Assembly (NCBI GenBank): GCA_937625935.1
Contig: OW569388.1
Span: 62,001 to 126,000, forward strand
Length of the DNA: 64,000 bases
Reading direction: 5' to 3'
Origin: Tetramitus jugosus
Taxonomy: Eukaryota > Heterolobosea > Eutetramitea > Acrasida > Vahlkampfiidae
The position numbers were made by a program, and so were the translations under genes. Positions 19,334 through 30,450 of this stretch are shown one piece after another. Position 1 is the stretch's first letter; each line of letters begins with the position of its first letter. The notes under the pieces were generated by a model. The model searched no databases. It was not told where the DNA came from and saw nothing but the letters and a program-made list of their open reading frames with translations.

Positions 19334-22300
19334 ATGATGATGATGATTGCACACAAACACAGTGGTGTCTACACAATGTTTAAACTCTTACTGCTCTTGT
19401 TGTGCCTCTCCTTGTTCAACGATGGACATAAGAAGGGAATTTCAATGGTGGTGAACGCCCAATGGTCAAAGCCAGTGTTCTTAAACACCTTGAGCTTCAC
19501 TGCATCAAGTAGTCAAGTACTGACGATTTCAGGAGGATCTAGCATCTACGACACACGTTATCAATACACAACTGAGATGTGGATCAAGCCATCAAGTGCT
19601 TCTCTCTCCAGTAGTGTCATACTATCCTTGAAGGATGGGACGAGTGTATTGAGCCTTTCATCAAGCAAAGTAGTCTGTTCCGATCCATACAACCCAACAG
19701 CATGGAAGGTCACATCAAGTGTAACTATATCTGCAAACACATGGACACACATCGCTTGTACAAGATCGTTCACAAATGTGTTGACTCTGTATGTCAATGG
19801 TATCAGCGTTGGATCCTATTCATCTCTTACCGAAAGAGTCAATGCTGGGGTGGATATCGTTATTGGTTGCTTGGCATCAGGAAGTACCTATTCCAATTGC
19901 TATGCAGGTGAGATTGATGAAATTCGATTCTTTTCAAAAGTTAGAACACAGAGTGAAATTAGTTCAAGGAAGGATAGTACCATTCCAGACACTGAGAGTG
20001 GTCTAATTTGCTACTTAAAACTGGATGAACCTACTGGACAAACACTTGTTGATTCCCAGACCCTAACGTCAAGTATACCAGGATACTTGGGCAGGACCTT
20101 GTCTGTAGAGTCATATGATCCAGTAAGGACTAACAAGAATCCTATTCTTCAGAGCACAATGAGTAGCTATGTCTGGTCTGTGCCAGATGATGGATCACCA
20201 ATTTCTTTCTTTTTACAAATTCCAGAGCTATCACCAGTCAGATTCTCTGATCCAGATGGAGATACATTGTACTATTCATGTATCCAATCAGATGGAACAG
20301 CTCTTCCTGGTTTTCTTGATTATTCGGATGGCGGCTCTTCTCAAACCCTCATGGGTATGGCAACAAATCTCGATGCAGGAACATACAATTTGACCATTCA
20401 ATGTTCTGACAAGATAGGGGTAACATTGGGATGGTTTCAGTTGACGGTAAATAGGGTACCCAGAGTAGTTGTACCGATACCAGATCAAACAGCTTACGTC
20501 GGAAGCATTTTCTCATTCATCGTTCCTGCGGGAACATTTGTAGACAGTGATTTGGGACAAGTTCTAACATTCCAAGCATACGAGACGAGTAAGAGTGTTC
20601 TTCCCTCGTGGCTCTCGTTCAATCCATCAACTCGAACCTTTTCTGGAGCACCAAAGAGCGACGATGGTGGGGAGTGGTCGATTGATGTGAGAGCGACAGA
20701 CAACTACTCTGCTTGGATTTCAAATACATTCACCCTGAAGGTGGTCTGTCCTAATTACTATACTCGATGTGCATTTTATTGGACTCACGATTTTGTTTCA
20801 TCAAATAATCAAGTAGATATAATTACCAATGGATTGAATTTACTCTCTGGTCGTACTGAATGGAGTATTGAAGTTTGGATCCATGCACGAAGGTTCTCTA
20901 GTAGTATCATTGGAAAGGATTCAGTAGGTTCTCCAATTCTTGCTCTAGATAGTAGCGGGAAGCTGGTATTTACAACGGCTTCGGGATTCGGTTTTACTTC
21001 TTCTGCTTCCTTGTCACTCAACACTTGGTGCCATGTTGCATTTAGCAAATCTTCTTCATCATGGGCATTTTATATAGATGGAGTTCAGTCAGGAGCGGGA
21101 TCAAGCTCTGTATCATTTGGGAACATTTCTGGAAACTTATTACTCGGAGCAACGGGAACGTCTCCTTACTCCTCATTCTTCGACGGTCTTCTCGATGATA
21201 TTAGAATATGGAGCGTTGGAAGAACATCTACCGATATTTCGACCAATAGGTTACTAGAGTTGAAAGGAAGTGAACTCAATTTGATTTCATATTGGAAGCT
21301 AAATGATGGAGTAGGGGTTCAATCCATAGCCAATAGCAAATCAGGAGGTCCTATCGGGTATCGAGGCCGAACTACAAGTTCAGAATCATCAGATCCCAAC
21401 ACTAGAAAGTACAACTACCTCCCAACCACTACCACTCTTTTCACAGACGATTCTGTAACTATTACCATTGGTACTTACTCTCGAACTTACAATACTTTCG
21501 TAGACAAGGATTTTGATGATTTCGTCATCACATTGATCCAACAAAGTGGAGCATCTGCTCCTGGGTGGTTAAGTTTAAATAGCGGAGCTCGAACGATAAC
21601 AGGAACACCCGGAGCAAGTGACTATGGTGTGGTTTATCAAAGATTACGAGCAAATGATGGTACAGAGAATGCAGATATAGACTGGAAGACAACTGTGAAT
21701 AGAAAACCAACAGTAACCAGTATCGGGAATATGGTAGTGAACGTAGATCAACAGTGGTCATTCACTATTCCTATAACTACGTTTGTAGATCCCGATAATG
21801 ATGTATTAACATACTCAACATCTTCCCTTCCCGGCTACTTATCATTCGATGCTGCATCCAGAACATTTAGTTGCACTCCTACAAGTAGTTATGTGGGTAC
21901 TTCGACAATCACCGTCACCGTCACGGATGGATACCTTTCATCTTCAGTGTCGACTTCATTCCAGTTAACTGTGAACATGGTTCCAGTGTTCAATTCAATT
22001 GCAAATCAAGTTTGTACCACTGGAATTTCAAAGAGCTTTACTCTACCTTCTTCGTCATTCACAAATCCAGATACAACTGGGACTCTTTCGTTCAGTGCTA
22101 CTATGCAGGATCTATCATCTCTACCATCATGGATTACTTTCAATCCAAGTACAAGGATATTTAATTTCAATGCAGCAACAACAAATTATGGAAATTATGT
22201 AATTCGAGTGAATTGTACAGATGGATATGGTTGGGTGTATGGAGATTTCACATTGGTTGTCAACAGACCTCCCTTATTGACCAATCCAGTGTCTGATGTT

Positions 22301-25300
22301 ATTGTTTCAAATGGAGACTTGTTGAATCTGATCGTACCAGATGGCCAATTTACTGATCCAGATGGACAAACTTTAACAAGAACGGCCAAATTATCTAGTG
22401 GAGCTGCTCTACCTTCTTGGTTGTCATTCATTGGCACAACTTCCAAGAGGTTCTCGGGAACTCCTTCAGAGACCGATGCAGGAACGATAATAGTCAGAAT
22501 TACTTGTAATGATGGTTACACAACTGTGTATGATGACTTCACGGTCAAGGTCAATAGAAAACCGGTTGTATCTGTCCCGATCACTGGTCAATATGTGAAT
22601 CTAGGTTCTTCCTACTCATATAGGTTTCCAGATGGGACTTTTACAGATGCAGACGGAGATAGTTTAACTTACACGGTGACGAAGGTCGATGGCTCGATGT
22701 TACCCTCGTGGCTTTCCTATTCTTCAAAAACCTTTTCTGGAACTCCCTCCACCACTGATTATGGAACGATACCGATTCGCATTGCATGTAGCGATGGCAT
22801 GTCGACCGTGACTCATGACTTTAACTTGAGGGTAAATCGGATCCCTATTGTTCAAAGAACCATTCCCAACGATCACGCAAACACCTTCTACTCATATTCT
22901 TATCTGGTGCCCTCGAACATCTTTTCAGATCCTGACGGTGATACTCTCGTTCTATCAGCCACTCAATCTCCGAATACTCCCCTCCCGAGTTGGTTATCTT
23001 TTAATACGACAACGAGAGAGCTATCAGGACTACCAGTTCCTGAAGACGCAGGTTTGAAAACGATTAGGATTACAGCAACCGATGGAATGGGTTCAATTTT
23101 TACAGAGTTTGTCATCGATGTAAATAGATCCCCAATGTATGTGAACACTATTCCAAGTCAATGGATTATTTGGGGAGACAGTTGGCATTTTGACATGGCC
23201 TCAAACACATTCTTAGACCCTGACGGAGATAAGATGACCTACAGAGCCACCCTCTCTGATGGTAATACTCTGCCTGGTTGGATATCATTTAATCCAATTA
23301 CGTTGGTATTCAGTGGTCCAAACCCACCTGGACCTGGAAACACTTTTATCAAGGTTACTGCTGATGATTCGAAGTCCACAGGAACAGCTGTGTTTCGACT
23401 CGCAGTTGACAGGTATCCGAAAGTGAATATGACGATTCCAAATCAAATCGTTTCTATTGACCGAAGTCCCCTAAACTACAAGATTCCATCAGATACATTT
23501 TACAGTTTGGATTTACATACATTGTATTTGTCTGCAGCAATATCTCCCTCAACAGGTTTGCCATCATGGTTATCATTTGACACGGTCAACAATGTTGTTT
23601 CTGGCTCACCACCATGGAGTGCAGCTGGAACAATTACTCTTCGAGTTACGGCCACTGATACTTTCTTGAGCAATTTTACCGAATTTGACATCCTCATCAA
23701 CAGACCTCCAATTGTAAAGAGCCCAATTTCGTCAAAAGTTATCACGATTGGTAATAGCATATCTATTGGGGTTTTGACTTCTGATCTCTTTGATGATCAA
23801 GACCTCGATAGCCTATTCACTTCGATAAAGCTCAACACGGGAGCTTCCCTTCCTTCGTGGTTGACATACAGCAGCGATCCAATCGGATTATTATCGGGAT
23901 CTCCAGGAATAGGTGACTATGGCACAATGATTGTTCGGATAACTACCTCAGACAAGAAAACAACAACAAATCTGGACTTTTCGCTGCTTGTTAACAGAAG
24001 ACCTCGCTTGACAGTTCCTATTCCACTTCAGAGGCCAACGATATCTCTTCCTTACACCTACACATTCCCCATGAATACGTTTGTTGATGATGATGGCGAT
24101 GAGTTGAGTTTCTTTGTTTCAGCACTACCTGCTTGGCTGAGTTTTAACGCCATGACCAGAACTTTCTCAGGGACGCCACAGTCTTCAGACTTACAAAATT
24201 TCACTGTGCTACTCTCTGCCCTAGATTTGGATTCTAATGTCACTACATCTGTCGGTTTTCGTGTTAACCGAATGCCTGTTGAACAAAAGTCAATCTCCTC
24301 TATGTTCGTCACTATTCCCAATTTTTACTCGTTCTTGGTACCAGAGAGCACTTTCCTTGATAAGGATGGAGACCTTCTCACTATAACTGCAACTGTTTCA
24401 TCTGGGTCCAACCTCCCTGATTGGTTAGTGTTCAACGGGACTCACTTTTTTGGAACGGCATCACTGGATTCAAATGCTGGAATCTTGACCATTCGACTCA
24501 CTGCTAGTGATGGAGTTTCCACGGGAGTATCCGATTTTACATTGGTTGTGAACAGGAGACCGCGTCTTGTTACATATGTTGCTAATACATATATGAACTC
24601 AGGAGCTTTGTTTTCATATCAAGTATCAGCCAGTACATTTGTAGATGATGACGAAAACGAACTCAAGTATGGCTCAAGGTTAGCTAATGGTTCTTCTCTA
24701 CCTTCCTGGTTATCGTTTGATCCAACAACCTTGATTTATCGTGCTAGCCCCATAGATAGCTATGCCGGTTTGTACAACATATCCCTCACTGCCAACGATT
24801 CGATGTCCACAACAACCACATATTTTTTAGTGAGGGTAAATAGATATCCCGTTGTAGAGAAGATGATTCCACAGCAAGTGGTGACAGTAGAAGTGGATCC
24901 ACTCTCGTTTATAATTCCACTTGAGACATTTTCAGATCCTGATGGAGATGGATTGTTTATATCTGCATTAACCAAACCTTCAACCCCATTACCAGCATGG
25001 TTATCATTCAACAGTTCGACAAACACATTCTCAGGTTCTCCGACAATGGTTTTTGCTGGAATAGTAACAATAAGGGTCACGTGTACAGATTCAATGGCGA
25101 GCGTCTTCACAGATTTCAATATATTGGTTAACCGACGCCCTTCCACAGACAAATCCGTACCGAATACTGTTGTAACAGTAGATCATGAATTCTTGTATTC
25201 AGTTCCGAACAACACATTTAGCGACGCTGATTCAAATATTTTGACATATAGCTCTACCCTGACAAATGGGTCCTCGTTACCCCCTTGGCTCTCTTTTTCC

Positions 25301-27829
25301 CCCGCCAATATGAGTTACTTTGGAGCACCTAAATATTCTGATGCGGGTAGATTGATGGTAAAATTGATTGCCAATGATAGTCACTCGATTAGCTATACTT
25401 CATTTGAGATATACATCAACAGAAGACCGATTGTTCTAAACTCTATTGCAAATGCTTTTGTCACCATCGGATATTCTCTCTTGTATGCAGTCTCATCGAA
25501 CACATTTTGGTCGCCGGATGGAAACTCTCTGACCTACTCTACAACTCTCTCTAATGGATCTTCCATACCAAATTGGATTGGATTTACAGAAAGTACAGTT
25601 ACCTACAGTGGTGTTCCTATCTTGGCTAATGTAGCTAATCATACTGTTCGGTTGATAGCGTTTGATGGCTATTCGAGTAACTATTGTGATTTCAATCTGA
25701 CAGTGAACCGAGCTCCTCAAGTTTCTAATTCTATTCAAAATCAAATTGTGAATGCAGCAGAATTTATGAATTTTCAAATTCCATTCAATACATTCTGGGA
25801 TCCTGATGGAAATATTCTCAGTTTGACAGCTACTTTGAGTCCTTCCGGGACTTTGCCTTCATGGATGAATTTCCTTCCTTCCAATAACACCTTGAATGGA
25901 ACTCCAAGTACTTCTAACTTTGGTTCGATTTTACTGAAGATAACAGCCTCAGATAGTATGGCAAGCGTTGCCACGTATGTGAGTATCTTGGTGAACAGAA
26001 AGCCCACCCAAAACTATCCAATTTATAATCAGGTTGTGACGATTGGCTATACATTCTCCTTGCTTATTCCTTCGGGAATGTACTCAGACGAAGATGGAGA
26101 TTCCATTGTTGTCACAGCTGCTCAGAAAGATGGTTCGGTGCTGCCTTCTTGGTTGAAATTTTATCAAAGCAATCTATTTTTTACTGGCACTCCTTCCCAA
26201 AACGATTATGGCATAATACTAGTAAGATTAAGTGCTTCTGATGGAAAGGGTACAACTCACACTGACTTCCAACTCTATGTTAACCGAGCACCTGATGTGT
26301 ACAAACCTATCCCGACCCAAACTGTAACAATAGGCAGTGTCTTCCTGTACAGAATGGACAACAAAACATTTAATGATGCTGACTCGGATGAGTTGACTTA
26401 TTCGGCGACAACCAACTCAGGTGCACCTCTTCCCTCGTGGCTTTTTTTTGACAAAGCAACAGTCACTTTCCACGGTACCCCCGAAGCAACAGATTACGGA
26501 GAGCTAGTAGTTCGAGTTATTGCTCATGATGGTTTCTCTACAGCTCAAGCCACATTTTCTCTCTATGTGAACCGCAGGCCTGTCGTATCAAATCCACTTA
26601 CTGATTCTTATGCAAACATTGGTTCCCCCTACTTCTTTTCTATACCATCAAACACATTTAGTGATGAGGATAACCAGCAACTCATGTTAAGTGCAAAGCA
26701 AGCAGACGGAAGTCTTTTACCTCCCTGGCTGTCTTTTAATCCTGCTTCTAATTCATTACTAGGATTCCCCTCAGCCTCGAATGCGGGTGTGCTATCTCTT
26801 CAAATCCTATGTACTGACGGGTTGGCTGCTGTGTCAACCACACTTTTCATCCGAGTTAACAGAGTTCCTACCATCATGAATTCTATCCCGGCTCAATGGG
26901 TCAATGTGGGACAACCTCTTCACTTTGAACTACCATCTCTGACTTTTGCAGATGCAGATAATGACACTCTCTTCTATTCTGCAACCTTGAGTGACGGATC
27001 ATTACTTCCTTCATGGATGACCTTTTCGAGTGATCACTTTTATGGAGCACCATCTCAGTCAGATGCTCGTCTATTGACAATTCGCGTTACTGCATCTGAT
27101 TCCATGGCAACTGTTTCTCTGGATTTTATTCTGTTGGTGAATAGGCGACCTGTTGTCGCGAAGCCTATCGGTTTGCAATATGTTTCAGTGGGGGATACAT
27201 GGCATTTTGTCATTCCCAATGATACGGTCATAGATCCGGAGGGTCATAGTATTTCTTATTCTGCAGATGTAGTTGGCGATCTAGTTTTACCGGAATGGAT
27301 TATTTTTGATGCGGTGACAAGAACTTTTGTTGGTCGTCCCTCTGAAGGAAGCTTCGGTACCATAAGCATACGGTTAGGAGCAAGTGATTCAATGGATGTG
27401 GAATACACATCCTTCCTTCTTCTGGTCAATAGGAAACCAGTTGTGCAAAATCCGATTCAAGACAAAATTATCGTTGCAGGGAATGTGTTTCTGTTCACAG
27501 TCCCTGACAACACTTTTCTCGAGATGGACAAGGATCAAACTCTCTCATATTCTTCAAAGCTAGCCAATGGCTCTGCATTACCCCTATGGTTGTCCTTTGA
27601 TGCCGTATCCAAATCATTCTCAGGGACTCCCAGTGTAAGTGATGGAGGCTTATGGGAAGTTCGAGTGGTAGCTGAAGATAATTATAGCAACCAATCGTGC
27701 AAGTTTAACCTATTTGTCCACAGGAAACCAGTTGTTGTTCATGAAATTGCAACAAAGAACGCCATTACAGATCAACTCTTCCAGTATCAATTCCCATCAG
27801 ACACATTCAATGACCCAGATTGTCCCTAA
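19334..27829 (+). CDS. Giant secreted/surface protein: signal peptide, 2 LamG-like domains, about 24 cadherin-like repeats
   Basis: 2,831 codons without interruption. Four Met codons start the frame; a hydrophobic run (FKLLLLLLCLSLF, residues 16-28) acts as signal peptide. Residues about 48-215 and 480-680 are LamG/concanavalin-type jelly rolls (TEMWIKPS, WTHIACTRS, DEIRFFSKVRT; EVWIHAR, WCHVAFSKSS, DDIRIWSVGRT). The rest is a chain of roughly 100-residue dystroglycan-type cadherin-like (CADG/He_PIG) repeats with core F-x-DPDGD-x-L-x-Y-S, LPSWLSF, F-S-G-T-P, I-R-V-T-A-x-D-G, VNRRP. I count 24 complete repeats. N-glycosylation sequons abound (NGSSLP). The frame stops at TAA in the middle of repeat 25, right after FNDPD, with no membrane anchor, and the following frame begins with the missing half. 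It is therefore probably the N-terminal part of one larger gene, although a free secreted protein cannot be excluded. Confidence 0.8.
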   Translation: MMMMIAHKHSGVYTMFKLLLLLLCLSLFNDGHKKGISMVVNAQWSKPVFLNTLSFTASSSQVLTISGGSSIYDTRYQYTTEMWIKPSSASLSSSVILSLKDGTSVLSLSSSKVVCSDPYNPTAWKVTSSVTISANTWTHIACTRSFTNVLTLYVNGISVGSYSSLTERVNAGVDIVIGCLASGSTYSNCYAGEIDEIRFFSKVRTQSEISSRKDSTIPDTESGLICYLKLDEPTGQTLVDSQTLTSSIPGYLGRTLSVESYDPVRTNKNPILQSTMSSYVWSVPDDGSPISFFLQIPELSPVRFSDPDGDTLYYSCIQSDGTALPGFLDYSDGGSSQTLMGMATNLDAGTYNLTIQCSDKIGVTLGWFQLTVNRVPRVVVPIPDQTAYVGSIFSFIVPAGTFVDSDLGQVLTFQAYETSKSVLPSWLSFNPSTRTFSGAPKSDDGGEWSIDVRATDNYSAWISNTFTLKVVCPNYYTRCAFYWTHDFVSSNNQVDIITNGLNLLSGRTEWSIEVWIHARRFSSSIIGKDSVGSPILALDSSGKLVFTTASGFGFTSSASLSLNTWCHVAFSKSSSSWAFYIDGVQSGAGSSSVSFGNISGNLLLGATGTSPYSSFFDGLLDDIRIWSVGRTSTDISTNRLLELKGSELNLISYWKLNDGVGVQSIANSKSGGPIGYRGRTTSSESSDPNTRKYNYLPTTTTLFTDDSVTITIGTYSRTYNTFVDKDFDDFVITLIQQSGASAPGWLSLNSGARTITGTPGASDYGVVYQRLRANDGTENADIDWKTTVNRKPTVTSIGNMVVNVDQQWSFTIPITTFVDPDNDVLTYSTSSLPGYLSFDAASRTFSCTPTSSYVGTSTITVTVTDGYLSSSVSTSFQLTVNMVPVFNSIANQVCTTGISKSFTLPSSSFTNPDTTGTLSFSATMQDLSSLPSWITFNPSTRIFNFNAATTNYGNYVIRVNCTDGYGWVYGDFTLVVNRPPLLTNPVSDVIVSNGDLLNLIVPDGQFTDPDGQTLTRTAKLSSGAALPSWLSFIGTTSKRFSGTPSETDAGTIIVRITCNDGYTTVYDDFTVKVNRKPVVSVPITGQYVNLGSSYSYRFPDGTFTDADGDSLTYTVTKVDGSMLPSWLSYSSKTFSGTPSTTDYGTIPIRIACSDGMSTVTHDFNLRVNRIPIVQRTIPNDHANTFYSYSYLVPSNIFSDPDGDTLVLSATQSPNTPLPSWLSFNTTTRELSGLPVPEDAGLKTIRITATDGMGSIFTEFVIDVNRSPMYVNTIPSQWIIWGDSWHFDMASNTFLDPDGDKMTYRATLSDGNTLPGWISFNPITLVFSGPNPPGPGNTFIKVTADDSKSTGTAVFRLAVDRYPKVNMTIPNQIVSIDRSPLNYKIPSDTFYSLDLHTLYLSAAISPSTGLPSWLSFDTVNNVVSGSPPWSAAGTITLRVTATDTFLSNFTEFDILINRPPIVKSPISSKVITIGNSISIGVLTSDLFDDQDLDSLFTSIKLNTGASLPSWLTYSSDPIGLLSGSPGIGDYGTMIVRITTSDKKTTTNLDFSLLVNRRPRLTVPIPLQRPTISLPYTYTFPMNTFVDDDGDELSFFVSALPAWLSFNAMTRTFSGTPQSSDLQNFTVLLSALDLDSNVTTSVGFRVNRMPVEQKSISSMFVTIPNFYSFLVPESTFLDKDGDLLTITATVSSGSNLPDWLVFNGTHFFGTASLDSNAGILTIRLTASDGVSTGVSDFTLVVNRRPRLVTYVANTYMNSGALFSYQVSASTFVDDDENELKYGSRLANGSSLPSWLSFDPTTLIYRASPIDSYAGLYNISLTANDSMSTTTTYFLVRVNRYPVVEKMIPQQVVTVEVDPLSFIIPLETFSDPDGDGLFISALTKPSTPLPAWLSFNSSTNTFSGSPTMVFAGIVTIRVTCTDSMASVFTDFNILVNRRPSTDKSVPNTVVTVDHEFLYSVPNNTFSDADSNILTYSSTLTNGSSLPPWLSFSPANMSYFGAPKYSDAGRLMVKLIANDSHSISYTSFEIYINRRPIVLNSIANAFVTIGYSLLYAVSSNTFWSPDGNSLTYSTTLSNGSSIPNWIGFTESTVTYSGVPILANVANHTVRLIAFDGYSSNYCDFNLTVNRAPQVSNSIQNQIVNAAEFMNFQIPFNTFWDPDGNILSLTATLSPSGTLPSWMNFLPSNNTLNGTPSTSNFGSILLKITASDSMASVATYVSILVNRKPTQNYPIYNQVVTIGYTFSLLIPSGMYSDEDGDSIVVTAAQKDGSVLPSWLKFYQSNLFFTGTPSQNDYGIILVRLSASDGKGTTHTDFQLYVNRAPDVYKPIPTQTVTIGSVFLYRMDNKTFNDADSDELTYSATTNSGAPLPSWLFFDKATVTFHGTPEATDYGELVVRVIAHDGFSTAQATFSLYVNRRPVVSNPLTDSYANIGSPYFFSIPSNTFSDEDNQQLMLSAKQADGSLLPPWLSFNPASNSLLGFPSASNAGVLSLQILCTDGLAAVSTTLFIRVNRVPTIMNSIPAQWVNVGQPLHFELPSLTFADADNDTLFYSATLSDGSLLPSWMTFSSDHFYGAPSQSDARLLTIRVTASDSMATVSLDFILLVNRRPVVAKPIGLQYVSVGDTWHFVIPNDTVIDPEGHSISYSADVVGDLVLPEWIIFDAVTRTFVGRPSEGSFGTISIRLGASDSMDVEYTSFLLLVNRKPVVQNPIQDKIIVAGNVFLFTVPDNTFLEMDKDQTLSYSSKLANGSALPLWLSFDAVSKSFSGTPSVSDGGLWEVRVVAEDNYSNQSCKFNLFVHRKPVVVHEIATKNAITDQLFQYQFPSDTFNDPDCP
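19475..19990 (+). other. LamG/ConA-like domain 1
   Basis: Jelly-roll lectin/LamG-3 pattern within the giant protein: TEMWIKPS, then SANTWTHIACTRS, LYVNGISVG, GEIDEIRFFSKVRTQSEI, and LICYLKLDEPTGQTLVDS. Such domains bind glycans or extracellular matrix ligands (family knowledge). Confidence 0.7.
20770..21390 (+). other. LamG/ConA-like domain 2
   Basis: The same fold pattern repeats after two cadherin-like repeats: SIEVWIHARRFSSSIIG, NTWCHVAFSKSSSSWAFYIDG, LLDDIRIWSVGRTSTDI, and ISYWKLNDGVGVQSIANS. Confidence 0.7.
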
Positions 27830-30450
27830 CTTTCATTCAAAGAACGATTAAACAACTCTCTTTGGTTACTGAGGATTTGGTTGACTATTTGCTTTTTGTA
27901 TCACCATTGTCGTTTTCCACTGCCCTCAGTCAACAGACCATTTGGTCTCTTGGGGTAAAAGGGATCATAAAATGTGCGGACGAAGCGCATTTCTCCTTTT
28001 GGAGAACTCCAACAAAACATTTACAGTATGATATCGGGTCATTTGAAGAGCTCTTCGTAGTCATGCACACAGTACAAGAGCACCAACAAACAATAATGGG
28101 AAGGTCATTCATTCATATCAATGAGAACTCTCACAAGCTTCCTATTCAATTATCTATCATAAAGATATCATTGATATGGCTTCTTGTAACAACAATTGTC
28201 CATTTCACAAATCTTGGCGCTCAGGTGGTAGCAGATAATAGCACTGTTCCATTAGATGCTTGCTTTCCATTAATCTACAGCGCAAGTCTAGCAGATGGAA
28301 GACACTTGCCAGCTTGGTTGTCTTTCTCTTCGAGTGATCGAACTTTCTCGGGTGTGCCTTCTTCGAGCGACATAGGGCAACTCATGGTGAGAATTACTGC
28401 ACAGGATACTCATGGTGCATCTTCGATTACCGATTTTTTTTTAAACGTAGCTGCTCCTGGACAGTCGAATGAAATTACAGACAAGGTTGTCACCATTCCT
28501 TCAACTATCGAATTGACCATCTATGCCCAGTCGTTCCCTGACTTGGACAATCAGACGGTGGTGATGAATTCTTCTTTGGCGGACAGCAGCCCGCTTCCTC
28601 CATGGTTATCATTCTTTCCTACCAACAATACCTTTCTGGGAGCTCCCTCAGTTTCAGATGCAGGGGAGTACTTGGTCAGAGTCAGAGCTCAGGATCAGAA
28701 CAATGGCGTCCAGTTGGCTGATTTTAAGATTCTAGTTAATCGCCGACCAGTGGTGCTGACACCGTTAGGAAATCACATGGTAACTGCGAATCAGCGATTC
28801 CAATACACAATTCAAGTTCCAACGTTCTTCCAAGATCCAGATGATAATTCATTGATGTTATATGTTTCAAGGACAGATGGCACACCATTACCTAGTTGGC
28901 TTTCTTTTTCATCCAATACATTTTCGGGCACCCCTCTTCTAAGTGATAGTGGATACTTGCAAATAGTTGTTCGGGCATCGGATGGGTACGTATCAGTCGA
29001 GAGCATTTTCTCCATATTTGTGAATCAACCACCCTACATCATGAACAGAATTCCAGATAGGTTGATTAATGCAGGTACTACGGTTCAATTTGTGATACCA
29101 TCAAACTCTTTCTCTGATAATGATAGCCCGAGTCTCGAGCTCCATACTCAAATGAACAATGGAGATGTTCTTCCGAACTGGTTGACATTCTTTGGAAATA
29201 ATCAAACCTTTGTTGCCCAACCTCCCAACAATATTCACGGCCCTTTTCTGGTGGAGGTATCAGCAATAGATTCGTTTGGGGCATCAACATCAAGCTCATT
29301 TGTTTTAACTGTGAATAGACCTCCAGTGCTCAACATGTCAATTCCGGTTCTCTCGGTAACTATTGGAGGGGTTGTGACGTACAAAATACCATCTAACACA
29401 TTCTATGATCCAGATGGAAGTTCACTAACAATATCCATTGTTCAACAAGATGGAAGTCCTCTTCCATCATGGTTAACATTTAATCCTATTTCGAACTCCT
29501 TTTTTGGATTTCCTGATACACTGGATGCTGGTGAATGGCATTTAAATGTGAGTGCCACTGATGGGGCAGCATATGTGTCCACTGATTTGAGTTTGATTGT
29601 CAATAGGAAGCCTCAGATTAACAATTTGATTCCTCCTCAGCACGTGACAATCGGATCTACATTTGTATATCAAATTGATGATTCAATATTTGTGGACCCT
29701 GATAACAACACATTAACTCTGACGGCTTCAAAAGCAAATTTATCCCCACTACCATTGTGGCTTTTGTTTTTCAATTCCAACAACACCTTTTTTGGTGTTC
29801 CTGGAGTGAGTGATTATGGTGCAGTCATGATTCGGGTCACGGCATCTGATAACTTCTCGTCAATTTATGTAGACTTTCAACTTCGTGTCAATAGAGCTCC
29901 TTTACTTGTGAACCCAGTCGCAGATCAAGTAGTCAATGTCCAGCATTCGCTTCTGTATACTGTCCCTTTCAATACTTTTTTCGATTCGGATAATGATGTG
30001 CTATTTTATTCAGCCAGTTTGACAAATGGATCAAATCTTCCTTCTTGGCTTCAATTCAATCCTAGCACTCGCAGGTTTACTGGTTTTCCATTGACTGAAG
30101 ATGTTGGGAATTACAACCTGTTACTTACTGCTGATGATGGAATGTCTCAAGTAACATCATCATTTAACATTCAGGTTAACCAAGGACCAGTCGTCATAAA
30201 TTATCCAGGAGCTCAGATTGTAGTTGTGGGAACAAGAAAAGAGTTTAATGTACATGATGTTTTTCTTTCATTGGATGGCTATTCATTGGATCTAACGGCT
30301 GGATTAAACACGGGAGATATTTTACCGATCTGGATTAGCTTTGATAGTTCCAAATCAAAGTTTATATTCACACCGACTGTAGTGTCAAATCCAATAGTAA
30401 TCAAGTTGAGGGCTGCTGATCCATACTCTAGCTTGAGTGTGCTATTTTCT
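21400..30450 (+). repeat. Array of dystroglycan/cadherin-like (CADG) repeats, about 300 nt each
   Basis: The protein repeat (about 95-100 residues) carries LP[SPA]WL[ST]F in nearly every copy. With two more copies before LamG 2, I count 24 complete copies in the first frame, one split copy across 27.8-28.3 kb, and 7 further copies in the second frame (the last degenerate). DNA identity between copies is visibly low, so the array is old rather than freshly amplified. Confidence 0.85.

Noticed and set aside
27820-28260. Transposon insertion with target-site duplication at the giant-gene break
   Set aside because: No terminal inverted repeats, no clear duplication and no transposase text were found; left as intron or insertion of unknown type.
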